NCBI GenBank assembly: GCA_030035585.1
Contig: CM057465.1
Coordinates: 4,439,501 to 4,503,500 of the forward strand
Direction of reading: 5' to 3'
Origin: Dugong dugon
Lineage: Eukaryota > Chordata > Mammalia > Sirenia > Dugongidae
Length of the DNA stretch: 64,000 nucleotides
Shown here one piece after another: positions 10,289-21,180 of the stretch (position 1 is the stretch's first letter; each line of letters opens with the position of its first letter). The position numbers and the translations under genes were made by a program. The notes beneath the pieces are model-generated. The model was given only the letters and a program-made list of their open reading frames with translations, was not told the origin of the DNA and did no database searches.

Positions 10289-11916
10289 GTTGTTGTTGTT
10301 AGGTGCCATTAAGTCAGTTCCAACTCATAGCGTCCCTATGTACAACACAAAGAAACACTACCCAGTCCTGCACCATCCTTACAATCATTGCTACTTTGAG
10401 GCCATTGTTGCAGCCACTGTGTCAGTCCATCTCGTCGAGGGTCTTCCTCTTTTTTGCTGACCCTTTACTTTACCAAGCATGATGTCTTTCTCCAGGGACT
10501 GATCCCTCTTGATAACATGTCTAAAGTATGTGAGACAAAGTCTTGCCATCCTTGTTTCTAAGAAGCATTCTAACTATTTCTTCCAAGATAGGTTTGTTTG
10601 TTCTTCTGGCAGTCCAAGGTATATTCAATATTCTTCTCCAACATCATAATTCAAAGGTATCAATTTTTCGGTCTTCCTTATTCATTGTCCAGCTTTCACA
10701 TGCATATGAGGCACTTGAAAACACCATGGCTTGGATCAGGTGCACCTTAGTCTTCAAGGTGACATCTTTGCTTTTCAACACTTTAAAGAGTTCTTTTGCA
10801 GCAGACTTGCCCAATGCAATGCGTCTTTTGATTTCTTGACTACTGCTTCCATGGGTGTTGATTGTGGATCCAAGTAAAATGAAATCCTTGACAACTTCAA
10901 TCTTTTCTCCGTTTATCGTGATGTTGCTTCTTGGTCCAGTTGTGAGGATTTTTGTTTTCTTTATGTTGAGGTGTAATCCATACTGAAGGCTGTGGTCTTT
11001 GATCTTCAGCAGTGAGTGCTTCAAGTCCTCTTCACTTTCTGCAAGCAAGATTGTGTCATCTGCACAACACAGGTTGTTAATGAGTCTTCCTTCAATCCTG
11101 ATGCCCCATTCTTCTTCATATAGTCCAGCTTCTCAGATTATTTGCTCAGCATACAGATTGAATAAGTATGGTGAAAAGATACAACCCTGATGCACACCTT
11201 TCCTGACTTTAAACCATGCAGTGTCCCCTTGTTCTATTCAAATGACTGCCTCTTGTCTATGTACAGGTTCCTAGTGAGCACAATTAAGGGTTCTGGAATT
11301 CCCATTATTTGAAATGACATCATAATTTGTTATGAGCCACAGAGTCAAATGCCTTTGCATAGTCAATAAAACACAGGTAAACATCGTTCTGGTATTCTCT
11401 GCTTTCAGCCAAGATCTGTCTGACATCAGCAGTGATATCCCTCATTCCATATGTTCTTCTGTATCTGGCTTGAACTTCTGGCAGTTCCCTGTCGATGTAC
11501 TGCTGTAACCGATTTTGAATGATCTACAGCAAAATTTTACTTGTGTGTGATACTATTCGATAATTTCCACATTCTGTTAAATCACCTTTCTTGGGAATAA
11601 GCATAAATATGGATCTCTTCCAGTGGGTTGGTCAGGTAGCTATCTTCCAAATTTCTTGGCGTAGACGAGTGAGCACTTCCAGCACTACATCTGTTTGTTG
11701 AAACGTCTCACTTCTCACATCTGTCACTTCCAGGAGACTTGTTTTTCGCCAGTGCCTTCAGGGCAGCTTGGACTTCTTCCTTCAATACTATTGGTTCCTG
11801 CTTATATGGTACCTCCTGAAATGGTTGAATGTTGACCAATTATTTTTGCTACAGTGACTCTGTGTATTCCTTCCATTTTCTTTTGATGTTTCCTGTGTCG
11901 TTCAACAGGATTTACA
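10289..11916 (-). mobile_element. RTE LINE, 1.6 kb, minus, inserted in LTR
   Basis: Starts at the left with the RTE 3' end (ttgttgttgttaggtgccat) and runs back through the reverse transcriptase to the linker region (tgtattccttccattttctt). The LTR target is duplicated as acacgtat (10281-10288) and acacatac (11917-11924). It is 5'-truncated, with several frameshifts and stops. Confidence 0.9.
10644..11048 (-). pseudogene. RTE reverse-transcriptase C-terminal fragment
   Basis: A 134-residue open piece of the RTE polyprotein, C-terminal to the catalytic palm. It contains MLAESEEDLKHSLLKIKDHS, LHLNIKKTKILTTGP, EVVKDFILLGSTINTHG and SSQEIKRRIALGKSAAK, all recurring in the other RTE copies here. 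The catalytic motif lies in neighbouring antisense sequence disrupted by stops (antisense of 11040-11400 includes the palm and a CFIDYAKAF-like region). It is dead as an enzyme; in life the protein would reverse-transcribe its own RNA at a nicked target. Confidence 0.88.
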
Positions 11917-12019
11917 ACACATACTTTGGGACATGATTCAATCCATAACACATATCATTGACTGTTTTCTTTGGGGCTTGGTGTGCTGTCACCCTGGAGT
12001 ACAGCACTGGTGACCAAAT

Positions 12020-12430
12020 AAACTGAAACCCATGGTGGAGGCAGATAGACTTGAGACTTGACATTCAACTCCAGCTTTGCAAATCACTGTCTGGATGACT
12101 CCAGAGAAGGCACAACCAACCAAAGCCTCGATTTTCTCATCTGCAGCAAAGATGGAATCACGACAACCAGGCACAGCACTTGTAAGGATTAAAAAACAAT
12201 TTAAGTGAACACCTAGCCCAATGCCTAGCACACAGTAACCAAAACCAAACCCATGCCTTCAAGTCAATTCCAACTCATAGCAACCCTGCATGACAGAGTA
12301 GAACTGCCCCATAGGGTTTCTAAGGAGCAGCTGGTGGATTCAAACTGCAACCTTTTGGTTAGCAACTGAGCTCTTAACCACTATGCCACCAGGGCCCCAG
12401 CACACAGTAGGTGCATAATAAATAGTGACT
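12020..12430 (+). repeat. MIR, plus, split by a SINE
   Basis: 12020-12237 and 12399-12430 form one MIR: gcctcgattttctcatctgc, aggattaaaaaacaattta, atgcctagcacacagta, then ggtgcataataaatag. The SINE inside is flanked by its duplicated target. Confidence 0.7.
12238..12398 (-). mobile_element. AfroSINE, minus, in MIR
   Basis: Antisense short-form SINE (aaccaaaacccatgccttca to ctatgccaccagggcccc, approximate words). Perfect 11-bp duplication agcacacagta at 12227-12237 and 12399-12409. Confidence 0.93.
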
Positions 12431-13190
12431 AACACTATTTTTTTTTAATCCCTCTTTCCTATTTATTCCAGCAAAAAAGTATCAGGGAAGGCCCTGATTG
12501 GCCTTCCTGGAATCATGTGCCCTTCTCTGAACCAATCATGGTGGACTCTGATTAGCTGGTCTCTTGTCCATCCTGAGGCTGGATATGGGGACAAGGTCAG
12601 CCCTACCTAAACTATAAGAACTGGAACAGTGTGTCCCAATTAGACACAGGAGAAGAAATGGACAAGGTAGCCAAGCTTTAGGCTTTTATAGATCGTCATG
12701 GGTGTTACTGAGACTGGTTTTCCATGGATGGGGAGAAGGACTGGACTAAATAAGACAAGTAAGAGCAAAATCTAGTCCATTTCCTGTTAGCACATGATGG
12801 GGCAGGGTGGGGGAAAGAAGGCTCCCATTCCGTGGGGCTGCTGGGCACCCTGCGTGTAGGTTCTCAGAATGGAGCTGGGCTTGCAGGAGCAGCCAGACAC
12901 TGCTGCCCAACACGCTGACTCCTACCTGCCACTGTCTATTAAATGGCATTATTTAAACCTTGTCAGGCACTCAGCCTTGGAGCTGGCAGATTAATTTTAT
13001 CTTAAATCTTTAGCCAGTGGAAATATATCTGAATGGAGCTTTTTACAATGAGACACAGTGACAAAGCAGAAGTTATACCTGTATTCGCGCCGTGTCTGCC
13101 AATGCCTCGTGCCAGAAGCTGAAGAGCCCAGGCCGTAGCAACTCACCCGCAACGTCCACTCTCGTAGCCATGCGGCAACCCTGCAAGGGG
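12431..13190. other. Unassigned unique sequence
   Basis: No gene recognised. 12940-13060 is AT-rich with homeodomain-like words (ctattaaatggcattattta, cagattaattttatctta) and is a weak candidate for a conserved non-coding element. Confidence 0.35.
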
Positions 13191-13194
13191 GTAG

Positions 13195-13275
13195 ATGGAG
13201 TCATCACCCCCGTTGCAGATGCGTAAACTGAGGCTGAGACAGAAAGGGGCTCGTCCAAGCTCTGGAAGCTGGGCC
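13195..13275 (-). repeat. MIR fragment, minus
   Basis: cacccccgttgcagatgcgt, aaactgaggctgagacagaa and ggctcgtccaagctc match the MIR core read in the ccc-atttt-acagatga direction. Confidence 0.5.
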
Positions 13276-13344
13276 CGCACCCGGTTCTGACTCAGGTCCA
13301 CCCTGCCCAGGCTGCACCTGGACTTGACCTTGGCTGGGTCTGCC

Positions 13345-13761
13345 TGTGTGAGCGTCCCACGGCTGCTGTGACAAGTTACCCCAAACTGAGCAACTGAAAG
13401 CAACATAGGTGGATTACCTTGTCGTTCTGGGGGTCAGAAGTCTGAAACGGTCGACAGCTGGTTCCTTCAGGGGGCGCTAGGAGAGCATGTTTCCTTGCCT
13501 TTGCTGGTTCTGGAGGCCATGGCCACGTCATCCCGACCTCTGTTCTCATGCCACATCTCCTCCCCCACTCTGACCCTTGCCTCCCTCTTGTAACGTTACA
13601 CTGGACTGCCTCGGATAGCCCAGGATTATCTCCTGTCCCAAGGACCTTCACTGAATCACACTTGCAAAGTCCCCTTTGTCATGTAAGGTCACGCAGTCAC
13701 AGGTTCTGGGGATTAGGATGTGGACGTCTTTTTGGGGGGGGGCGTTATTCAGCCTAGCACA
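13345..13761 (-). mobile_element. MaLR-type LTR, minus
   Basis: cacggctgctgtgacaagtt, cagaagtctgaaacggtcg, tccttgcctttgctggttc, gattaggatgtggacgtctt and ttattcagcctagcaca are the ordered landmarks of this LTR class. Flanks ctgcc (13340-13344) and ctccc (13762-13766) are a plausible 5-bp duplication with one change. Confidence 0.75.
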
Positions 13762-14120
13762 CTCCCCAACATCCCCCATTCCGCTTTCCCTGCCTCAGGC
13801 TGTCACAGCGAGGACCTGAGGGCCCCTTCCTCGGGCTGTCCACATTCCCTGCTGGACACGCCCCATGCTTCATGGAAGGTGGCCAGCTGTCTTCAAGATT
13901 CCTACACCCAGCCCAGCTGCCAGCCCCTCATTCTCACAGAGCCCCCTCCCTTCTGGCCATGCCTGGGGTCTGAAACAGCTGTCCCCCTCCAGGCCCCGTA
14001 GAAGGCACGGCCCTGAGCACAGAGACTGACCACCCTGGAGAATTGTCTTCTCACCCTACAGAAGTGTCTGATCGGACCCCCTCCACAGCCCAAGTACTGC
14101 CCAGGGCCCCCTCCTCTCCA
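13762..14120. other. Unassigned GC-rich sequence
   Basis: No gene or repeat recognised. Open frames over this stretch have no domain. Confidence 0.4.
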
Positions 14121-14327
14121 TCAAACCAAGATCAAATGAGTTGCCGTCAAGTTGATTCCGACTCATAGCGACCCCTTGTGTGCGGAGTAGAACTGCCTCA
14201 TAGGATTTTCAAGGCTGAGACCTTTTGGAAGCAGATCTCCAGGCCCTTCTTCTGAGGTGCCTCTGGGTGGGTTCAAACTGCCAACCTTTAGGGTAGTAGT
14301 GGAGTGCTTAACTTTTTGCGCCACCGT
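14121..14327 (-). mobile_element. AfroSINE, long form, minus
   Basis: gagttgccgtcaagttgatt, agtagaactgcctcatagga, gcagatctccaggcccttct, gtgcctctgggtgggttcaa and ttgcgccaccg are all present in order. Confidence 0.88.
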
Positions 14328-14756
14328 TCACACCCAGCCTCACGTCAAGGGAATGATGAGTATTGCTTCTCCTCATATCATCAGAATCAAGCAAGCGCTG
14401 ACTGGAGATTTTCAAATCCTCCTCTAAACCAAGATCAGAAACACCTTCAGAAATGTGCGTGTGCTTTCCTGAACTTTGAAATTTGAGGAGCTGGCAGAAA
14501 TTGGCACTGACCTTTAAAGCTTCAGAGGGATTCCAGAGGAATCTGCTCTGAGTCTTCATCACACAGAGGAGGAGAGTGATGTCTGGCGGGAAGAGAGGGA
14601 GGGAGAGAGGAGAGGGAGAAAGGACCCAACACCACGGCCTGCTCCTGTGTACCAGGAACCCCAGGGTGCAGTGCACATGACTGTTTAGTGCCCACAGAAA
14701 TCACTCAGGAAAGAGGTGATTCTCCCTTTGTAGACACAGTGAGATAGACTGTATTA
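14328..14756. other. Unassigned unique sequence
   Basis: No gene or repeat family recognised. Confidence 0.4.
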
Positions 14757-14969
14757 CTGTCCAGTCCCTGGAGAAGGACATGGTGCTTGGTAAAGTAGAG
14801 GGTCAGCGAAATAGAGGGAGACCCCTCAATGAAATGGATTGACACAGTGACCAAAACAATGGCCTCAAACATACCAATGATCATGAAGATGGCGAAGGCA
14901 ACATTTTCTTCTGTAGTACATGGGGTCGCCATGAGTCAGCGTTGACTTGATGGCACCTAACAACAACAA
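14757..14969 (+). mobile_element. RTE LINE 3' end, plus
   Basis: ctgtccagtccctggagaag, gtagagggtcagcgaaatag, ggattgacacagtgacc, gtcgccatgagtcagcgttg and tail ctaacaacaacaa. The tail itself was then the target for the SINE that follows directly. Confidence 0.88.
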
Positions 14970-15135
14970 GGAGCCCTGGTGGTGCGGTGGTTAAGAGCTC
15001 GGCTGCTAACCAAAAGGTCGACAGTTGGAATCCACCAGCCACTCTTTGGAAACCCTATGGGGCAGTTCTACTCTGTCCTATAGGATTCCTATGAGTCAGA
15101 ATCAACTCTATGGCAATGGGTTTGTTTTTTAGGTT
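14970..15135 (+). mobile_element. AfroSINE, short form, plus, in RTE tail
   Basis: Starts ggagccctggtggtgcggtg exactly after the RTE tail aacaacaa and ends gcaatgggtttg. The RTE-like tail word reappears after it. Confidence 0.93.
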
Positions 15136-15146
15136 TTAACAAGGAA

Positions 15147-15358
15147 GGAGCCCTGGTGGTGCAGAGGTTAAGCACTTGGCTGCTAAAGGAAAGTTCAGTG
15201 GTTCAAATCAACCAGCCACTCCACAGAAGAAAGATGTGCCAGTCTGCTTCCATAAAAATTTACAGCTGGAAACCCTATGGGGCAGTTCTACTCTGTCCTA
15301 TAGGGTCGCTATGAGTAGGAATTGACTCGACAGCAGGGGGTATGGGGTTTTGGTTTTT
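15147..15358 (+). mobile_element. AfroSINE, long form, plus
   Basis: Starts aggagccctggtggtgcaga. Has the long middle (cacagaagaaagatgtgcca, ccataaaaatttacagct) and a tail in ggttttggttttttt. Flanked by ttttaacaa and tttaacaacaa. Confidence 0.92.
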
Positions 15359-15954
15359 TTAACAACAATCTACTGGGCTGCCCCTACAGGAAAATGTACT
15401 TCCTGCTCCACTGATGCTGGGCTTGGCCATGTGGCTTGCTTTGGCCAATGAAATATGAGAAGTGACACATGCTACTTCCTAAGGAAGCGTTAAGAGCCGT
15501 GGTGTGCTGCTGCATCTCTTCCTTCTGCCTTGACACCTGCAATGTCCCCACTAGTGGCTTCCCTCAGTCTGGGTCCCAGAGCAAAGAGCCAAAGCCACCT
15601 ACGATGAACATGTCATAGGGTTAAGAATTTGGGGATGTCTGCACCAAAACTTAGCATACACTGACATGAAAACTAGGATTCAGGGAAGCTGGGTGACTTG
15701 CTCTAGGCCACCTAGTGAACTGCTGGCAGAGCCCAGACTGGTAACCAGGTCTCTCAACTGTTAGTCTGCTCTTCTCTGCTTCTGAGAGCAAATGGTGGGG
15801 TGCAGAAATGACCCAACACGGGAACGAGCTTCCTTCATACCAGCGTCTAGGAGTTCAAGACAAAATGCAATGATAACCAATATCCACTTATTGAGCATTT
15901 TCTTTGTGTCAGATACCATGTCAAATGCTTTACAGTCTTCCATTCACTCTTCAT
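15359..15954. other. Unassigned, with a MIR at 15655-15775
   Basis: 15655-15775 contains gaagctgggtgacttgctct, aggccacctagtgaactgct and gtaaccaggtctctcaact, the MIR core on the minus strand. The rest is unrecognised. Confidence 0.5.
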
Positions 15955-15966
15955 AGGGACCCCATG

Positions 15967-16752
15967 TTGCTGTTGTTGTTGTTGGGTGCCGTTGAGTCAG
16001 TTCTGACTCATAGCGACCCTACCTACAACAGAACAAAACACTGCCCGATCCTGCACCATCCTCACAATCCTCACAATCGTTGCTGTGCTTAAGCCCATTG
16101 TTGCAGCCACTGTGTCAATCCATCTCTGAGGGTCTTCCTCTTTTTCGCTGGCCCTCTACTTTATAAGCATAACGTCCTTCTCCAGGGACTGATCCCTCCT
16201 GACAACATGTCCAAAGTATGTAAGACGCAGTCTTCCCATCCTTGCTTCCAAAGATCATCTGTTCACACTTCTTCCAAGACAGATTTATTCATTCTTTTCG
16301 AAGTCCATGATATATTCAGTATTCTTCACCAACACCGTAACTCAAAGGCATCAATTCTTCCGGTCTTCCTTATTCATTGTTCAGCTTTCAAATGCATATG
16401 AGGCGATTGAAAACACCATGGCTTGGGTCAGGCTTAGTCTTCAAGGTGACATCTTTGCTTTTCAACACTTTAAAGTGGTCTTTTGCAGCAGATTTGACCA
16501 ATGCAACGAGTCTTTTGATTTCCTGACTGCTGCTTCCATGAGTATTGACTGTGGATCCAAGTAAAATGAAATCCTTGACAGCTTCAATCTTTTCTCCGTT
16601 TACCATGATGTTGCTTATTGGTCCAGTTATGAGGATTTTTGTTTTATGTTAAGGTGAAATCCATATTGAAGGCTGTGGTCTTTGATCTTCAGCTGTAAGT
16701 GCTTCAAGTCCTCTTCACTTTCAGCAAGCAAGGTTGTGTCAACTTCATAACG
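15967..16752 (-). mobile_element. RTE LINE, 5'-truncated, minus
   Basis: Left edge gttgttgttgttgggtgccg. Runs through the C-terminal reverse-transcriptase region; antisense 16388-16606 gives EAVKDFILLGSTVNTHGSS and KRLVALVKSAAKDHFKV. Target duplication agggaccccatg (15955-15966) and agggacctcatg (16754-16765). Confidence 0.9.
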
Positions 16753-16881
16753 CAGGGACCTCATGAGTTGGGAGAAATGTGAACCCTCATTTTACAGATG
16801 AGAAGATGAGGGTTCATGCTGTTTTATTCTAGTATAAATCTACCAAATTCTCTTTTAACATCTACGTAATACCCCACAGGG

Positions 16882-17005
16882 TCCCTGGGTAGTGCACACG
16901 CTGCACACACTTGGCTGCTAAATGAAAGCTCGGTGGTTCAGGTTCACCCAGAGGAGCCTCAGAAGAAAGGCCTTGTGACCTTGAAAACCCTAGGGAGCAG
17001 TTCTG
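16882..17005 (+). mobile_element. SINE fragment, plus
   Basis: ggtccctgggtagtgcacac, acttggctgctaaatgaaag, ctcagaagaaaggccttgtg and gagcagttctgctctgacac follow the gtccctgggtggtgcaa subfamily. The 3' third is lost. Confidence 0.75.
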
Positions 17006-17020
17006 CTCTGACACACATTT

Positions 17021-18075
17021 TCAATATTCCACAATATGAATGCAACTGAGTCTCCGTGCCCATCCCCCTGTCCATAAACATCTAGGTGCTTCCAGTGTTT
17101 TGAATACAAACGACACTGCCGTGACTGCTCTGTTGCACACATATCTTTGAAGACTTCTGCTGCTATTTATGTGGGGTAGAGTTCCAGAGGTAGAATTGCA
17201 GAGTATGAAAATATACATGTGTCTTAGGGTAACCATCCATACTCTTATTAATCTAAAATTGAGAGATTTAGTAAAAGAAAACAGATAGCTCCAGCTGGGA
17301 ATAAACTAAACCCCATGTGGTGGAATCCAGTAATTCAAAATGACAACTCAGCAGTGACGTTTCATAGGATGGGAAACTACGGATATGAAACATGTTACTT
17401 GATTGGTACTTAGAAGTTTAGATCACCAAAAGACGTTACTCGATTGGTGGATCATTTTAAGGCGAGGCTTCCGGTAGCAGAACTCAAGAAGCGTGAACTT
17501 GTAAGGAGGACTTCCTGTGCCAAGCTCCGTAAGGCGATTGGCTTAAAAAGGTATGCGTCTCCTTCTTAGCTTGGTTACGGTGTCGCAGTTACACAGGTAT
17601 GTGACAGGGAGGGGTCCCCGTGTAGGTACGTCATCATTACTAGGCATTCATCTCTCAGAAACAGTACGGGAGACAGCTGCCACTCGGGTGAAAACGGAAC
17701 CAGCAAACAGGGAGTTGCACCCAATCTTCAAACTGGCCATTCACATCTTACGAGATACCCCAGTTTTTTTGGTTTTTGTTTTTTTAATTCCCTTACACAC
17801 ATGCATGTAGAACTTTGATGGAAACTAAGTATCAAAAAAAAAAAAAAACCTAAACCTATTTGATTAATTTCCATTCCCATCAACTTTATAAGTGAAGCTA
17901 TATCCCAACCCCGTTACCAACACCGGACATTAACAATATTAAAAAGTCTTACAAATCTTATAGCTAAAACATAATACCTCATTGTGTTTTAATTTGGATT
18001 CTTTTGGTTATTGGTGAGAATGTGCATCTTTTCAAAGATTCACAGGCCATCTGGTTTCATCTTCTGTGAAAGGTC
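17021..18075 (-). repeat. Old L1 remnants, antisense
   Basis: 17021-17240 and 17850-18075 read as antisense old L1 3' material (cctcattgtgttttaatttg, gagaatgtgcatcttttcaa, cacaggccatctggtttcat). The middle, 17241-17833, is not assigned. Includes a poly-A run at about 17833-17849. Confidence 0.45.
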
Positions 18076-18260
18076 AGTTTATGTCTTTCAGCAAAGCGCT
18101 CCTCCTGATGGGGTAGCTATGTACCTGTGGCCATTTCCTGCCCTCGCGAATCTGTAAGTTCAGAGAGCAAAGTCTGTCTCTGCCGTATCCCTGCAACCCC
18201 TCCCAGGGGCCAGCACAGGGGCTGGTGTGCAGAAAGAGCTTCATCAATAAACTTTCCAGA
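18076..18260 (+). repeat. L2 3' end
   Basis: cagagagcaaagtctgtctc, ccgtatccctgcaacccct, ggccagcacaggggctggtg and catcaataaac follow the L2 3' end order. Confidence 0.5.
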
Positions 18261-18261
18261 C

Positions 18262-18650
18262 CGAATGGAGGCTTAGTCAGCTACAAAGAGAAATGAAGTC
18301 CTGGCACACGCTAGACATGGATGAGCCCTGAGAACATCATGCTGAGTGACATAAATCACCCACAAATGGGCAAAGACAACATGATCCCGTTTACATGTAA
18401 TATATAGAATTGGCAGATGCATAGAGGCCAGTTTATTCACGGTTACCGGGGTGGGAGGGGGAAAAGGGGAGTCGTTGCTGAGGGGACCCTGGCCTTCTGT
18501 GAAGAGGTGTGGAAAAATGTGGAAGTGGACCGTGGTGATGGCTGCACAACGTGGTGAACGTGATCAATGTCACTGAATTATAAAAAAAGATAAAGTGGCA
18601 AATACTTTGTTATATATGTTTTTACCACAATAAAAAACAAAAACAAAAAA
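18262..18650 (+). mobile_element. Old L1 3' end, plus
   Basis: gagaacatcatgctgagtga, aatatatagaattggcagat, ccagtttattcacggttacc, cgtgatcaatgtcactgaat and a tail with aataaaaaacaaaaac. This is the end of an old L1 with its 3' UTR. Confidence 0.75.
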
Positions 18651-18767
18651 AGAACGTGCAACAGAAAAGATGTATGTGGCTTACAAAGCCTAAAAATAAT
18701 AATTTTTTTAAAAAAAGTGAATAGATGAATGGAAGCTACTGTTTACAGACCACTCACTTTGCGCTGC

Positions 18768-18894
18768 TGTGGCAGAAAGGCTTGGCGATCTGCTTCCGTA
18801 AAGATCACAGTCAAGAAACCCTTACGGGTAGTTCTCCTCTGTGACCCGAGGGATCACTGAGTCAGAATCGACTCCATGGCACCTAACAATGACA
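18768..18894 (+). mobile_element. SINE 3' fragment, plus
   Basis: cagaaaggcttggcgatctg, cttccgtaaagatcacagtc and gagtcagaatcgactccatg. The tRNA-like head is missing. Confidence 0.8.
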
Positions 18895-19254
18895 GCACTT
18901 TGTGCCCGGCACTGTGATTAATTAGCCCTGTGCCCCTAGGGTCTCATTTAGCATCACCAGAACCTGCTGATGTAAGTGTGCCTCCACTGTCCACCCTGCA
19001 ATTCCAAAACCTACAGCGATTTTCGTAACTCATTTGGCACCAAAGTCTGACCTCACTTCTCACAAGGCTATTTGTAATCTTTGTTTCTCGCCTTAGTCTG
19101 AATAGACATGTTTTGCTGCTGAAATATTGGATTTGATTTTGGGGTCTTTTCCGTGGACCCCGCTGGCAAGGTTAGTAACATGTTATATGCATATTATCTT
19201 TCCAAAATGAAAAAAAAAAAAAATCTGAAATGGGAAACCTGCCTGGCCCCAGGA

Positions 19255-19625
19255 TTTTAGATAAGAAATTTCACATGTGTATTATTATCCCCATGTTATA
19301 GCTGAAAATCCCTGAGTGGCAAAAACGGTTTGCACTCAGCTATTAACTGAAAGCTCGGCTATTGGAATCCACCCAGCAGTGCTGTGGAAGAAAGGTCTGG
19401 CAATCTACCTCCGTGCAGCTTACAGCCAAGAAAATCCTGTGGAGCACAGTTCTGCTCTGTAACACACGGGGTCACCATGAGTGGGAATTGACTTGACAGC
19501 GGTGGGTTTGGTTTGGTTTTGGTTATAGATAAAGAAACTGTGACTGAGAGACAAATTGAGTAGGTTGCCCAATGATGCAAGGCTGCTGAACAGCAAAATG
19601 AGTGACGAAACTCGGACTCCAGCCC
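19255..19625 (-). repeat. MIR split by a SINE
   Basis: Left part attattatccccatgttata and right part gttatagataaagaaactgt, gactgagagacaaattgagt, aggttgcccaatgatgcaag make one MIR core. The word gttatag is repeated at both SINE edges. Confidence 0.65.
19309..19520 (+). mobile_element. SINE, ctgagtgg subfamily, plus
   Basis: ccctgagtggcaaaaacggt, cggctattggaatccaccca, gaagaaaggtctggcaatct, gtaacacacggggtcaccat and tail ggtttggtttggttttgg. Confidence 0.9.
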
Positions 19626-19769
19626 CCAACGCCACACAAGTGAGTTCTGGGAGCAAGAGCTTGATGCAGACGCTCACATCTTGGAAAAGCAACACATGGC
19701 TTTGTTCCAAAGGGACGGGGCTAGGGCTCTTAGGCTGACGTGTCTCCTGGGGCCTCAAGTCCCCGAGCC

Positions 19770-19930
19770 AAGCCCAAGCCCGTTGCCGTCAAGTCAATTC
19801 CGACTCAGAGTGACCCTATAGGACAGAACAGAACTGCCCCATAGGGTTTCCAGGGAGTGGCTGGTGGATTTGAATTGTCGACCTTTTGGTTAGCCCCTGA
19901 GCTCTTAACCACTGTGCCACCAGGGCTCTG
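19770..19930 (-). mobile_element. AfroSINE, short form, minus
   Basis: aagcccgttgccgtcaagtc, cctataggacagaacagaac, gactttttggttag-type core (gaccttttggttagcccctg) and ctgtgccaccagggctc. Confidence 0.9.
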
Positions 19931-20404
19931 GGGCCCCATGTCTAGGGGCCCATAAAGGCTATGCAGGGCCTCAGACCTCCAGCCTTGTGTCCAGAAAGTG
20001 GGAGATATTCTCTGTCCCCCCACCCCAACCCCACCAGATGTGGCTGGAGTCTGTGGGGCTAGGAGGGAAGCTGGCTTACTCTCTAACAGATTAGTTTAAT
20101 TAAAAGTAGAATGGATGCTTGGCTTGTGTTGGAGACAGTCATTAGACAATCAAAATGCTTGGGTACAAGGAAGTAATTGCATGTCACATTGACCCTTTGC
20201 CAATCGATCAATAATTAAATAAGTGGAAATGAGTTCCTCAGGCCCACAGCTCACTGAGCTAGCAGGCGGTTAGTGAACCCCTCTCTGGGTAGGACACAGA
20301 CTTGGGGAGGCCACAGTCCTGGCCCCCAGATGGCCCACCTGAGCACAGATGACCCCAGATGAAGAGCAGAGAGCCCTCATCAGTGACCGGAGGGGGCTCT
20401 GACA
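19931..20404. other. Unassigned; AT-rich candidate conserved element at 20085-20235
   Basis: 20085-20235 packs several homeodomain-type cores (agtttaattaaaag, gtcattagac, agtaattgcatg, atcaataattaaat) and one atcgat. No repeat family recognised. Function is a guess from composition only. Confidence 0.35.
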
Positions 20405-20757
20405 CGTTGATTCTAAAGATGCTATTGTTGTTGCTGTTCTCTGCAGTCGAGTCGGCCTCCGACTCACAGGGACCTCACGCACAACGGAACAAAACTCTAC
20501 TCGGTCCTGCGCCATAGCCGCACACAGCTGTAGAGCAGACCATTGCGATCCATACGGTATTCATTGGCTGATTTTCAGAAGTAGGTCACCAGGTCTTTCT
20601 TCCTAGTCTGTCTCAGTCTGGAAGCTCCTCTGAAACCTGTTAAGCATCACAGCAACACCCACCCCTCCTCTGACAGATGGGTGGTGGCTGCACATGAGGT
20701 GCATTGGCCGGGAATCGATCCTGGGTCTCCCACCTGGAAGTCGAGAATTCTACCACC
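20405..20757 (-). mobile_element. tRNA-Gly-head SINE with RTE-derived body, minus
   Basis: Antisense element. The right end (20690-20757) is the tRNA-Gly-like head; read on the minus strand it has ggtggtagaattctcgactt and the B box ggatcgattcc, close to the Gly-tRNA B box. The middle is RTE 5'-leader sequence (antisense of ggtttcagaggagcttccag). The left end is the RTE 3' end region (gttgttgctg..gcagtcgagtc). Confidence 0.85.
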
Positions 20758-20978
20758 CCCCCACCAAAGATATTACAGTAGTGTCATATCCTCTCAGTTT
20801 AAAGAAAAGGAGGCAAGCAGGAAGGATGAATGTGGAAGTTAGCTTCGTTAATGTAACAAAGAGGGGCCCTGGTGGTGCAATGGTTAAGCATTCGGCCGCT
20901 AACCAAAAGGTCAGAGGTTCAGATCCATTCAGCGGCTCTTCAGGGGAAAGACCTGGTGATCTGCTCCTGTAAGGATTA

Positions 20979-21170
20979 AAACTCACTGTCGTCGAGTCAG
21001 TTCCGACTCACAGTGACCCTCTAGGACAGAATAAAACTGCCCCACAGGGTTTCCAAGGCTGTCATCTTTACGGAAGCAGATCACCAGGTCTTTCTCCCAA
21101 GGAGAAAGCTGGTGGGTTCAAACCACCAACCTTTCAGTTAGAACCACTATGCCACCAGGGCTCCTTCCCA
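20979..21170 (-). mobile_element. AfroSINE, long form, minus, first nested copy
   Basis: actcactgtcgtcgagtcag to gccaccagggctccttccc, complete with the ctttacggaagcagatcacc middle segment. Confidence 0.9.
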
Positions 21171-21180
21171 TAAGGATTTA

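Larger units (their letters stand above)
9841..11950 (-). mobile_element. MaLR/ERVL-type solo LTR, interrupted by SINE and RTE
   Basis: LTR on the minus strand, ends tgtctaga...ccataaca. Its pieces are 9841-9870, 9975-10288 and 11917-11950. Key words: gctgctataaca, aaataccacaagtgggtggc, cagaaatttattttctcaca, gacatgattcaatccataac. Flanks catac (9836-9840) and catat (11951-11955) fit the 5-bp target duplication of this class. A SINE and a 1.6-kb RTE inserted later. Confidence 0.8.
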
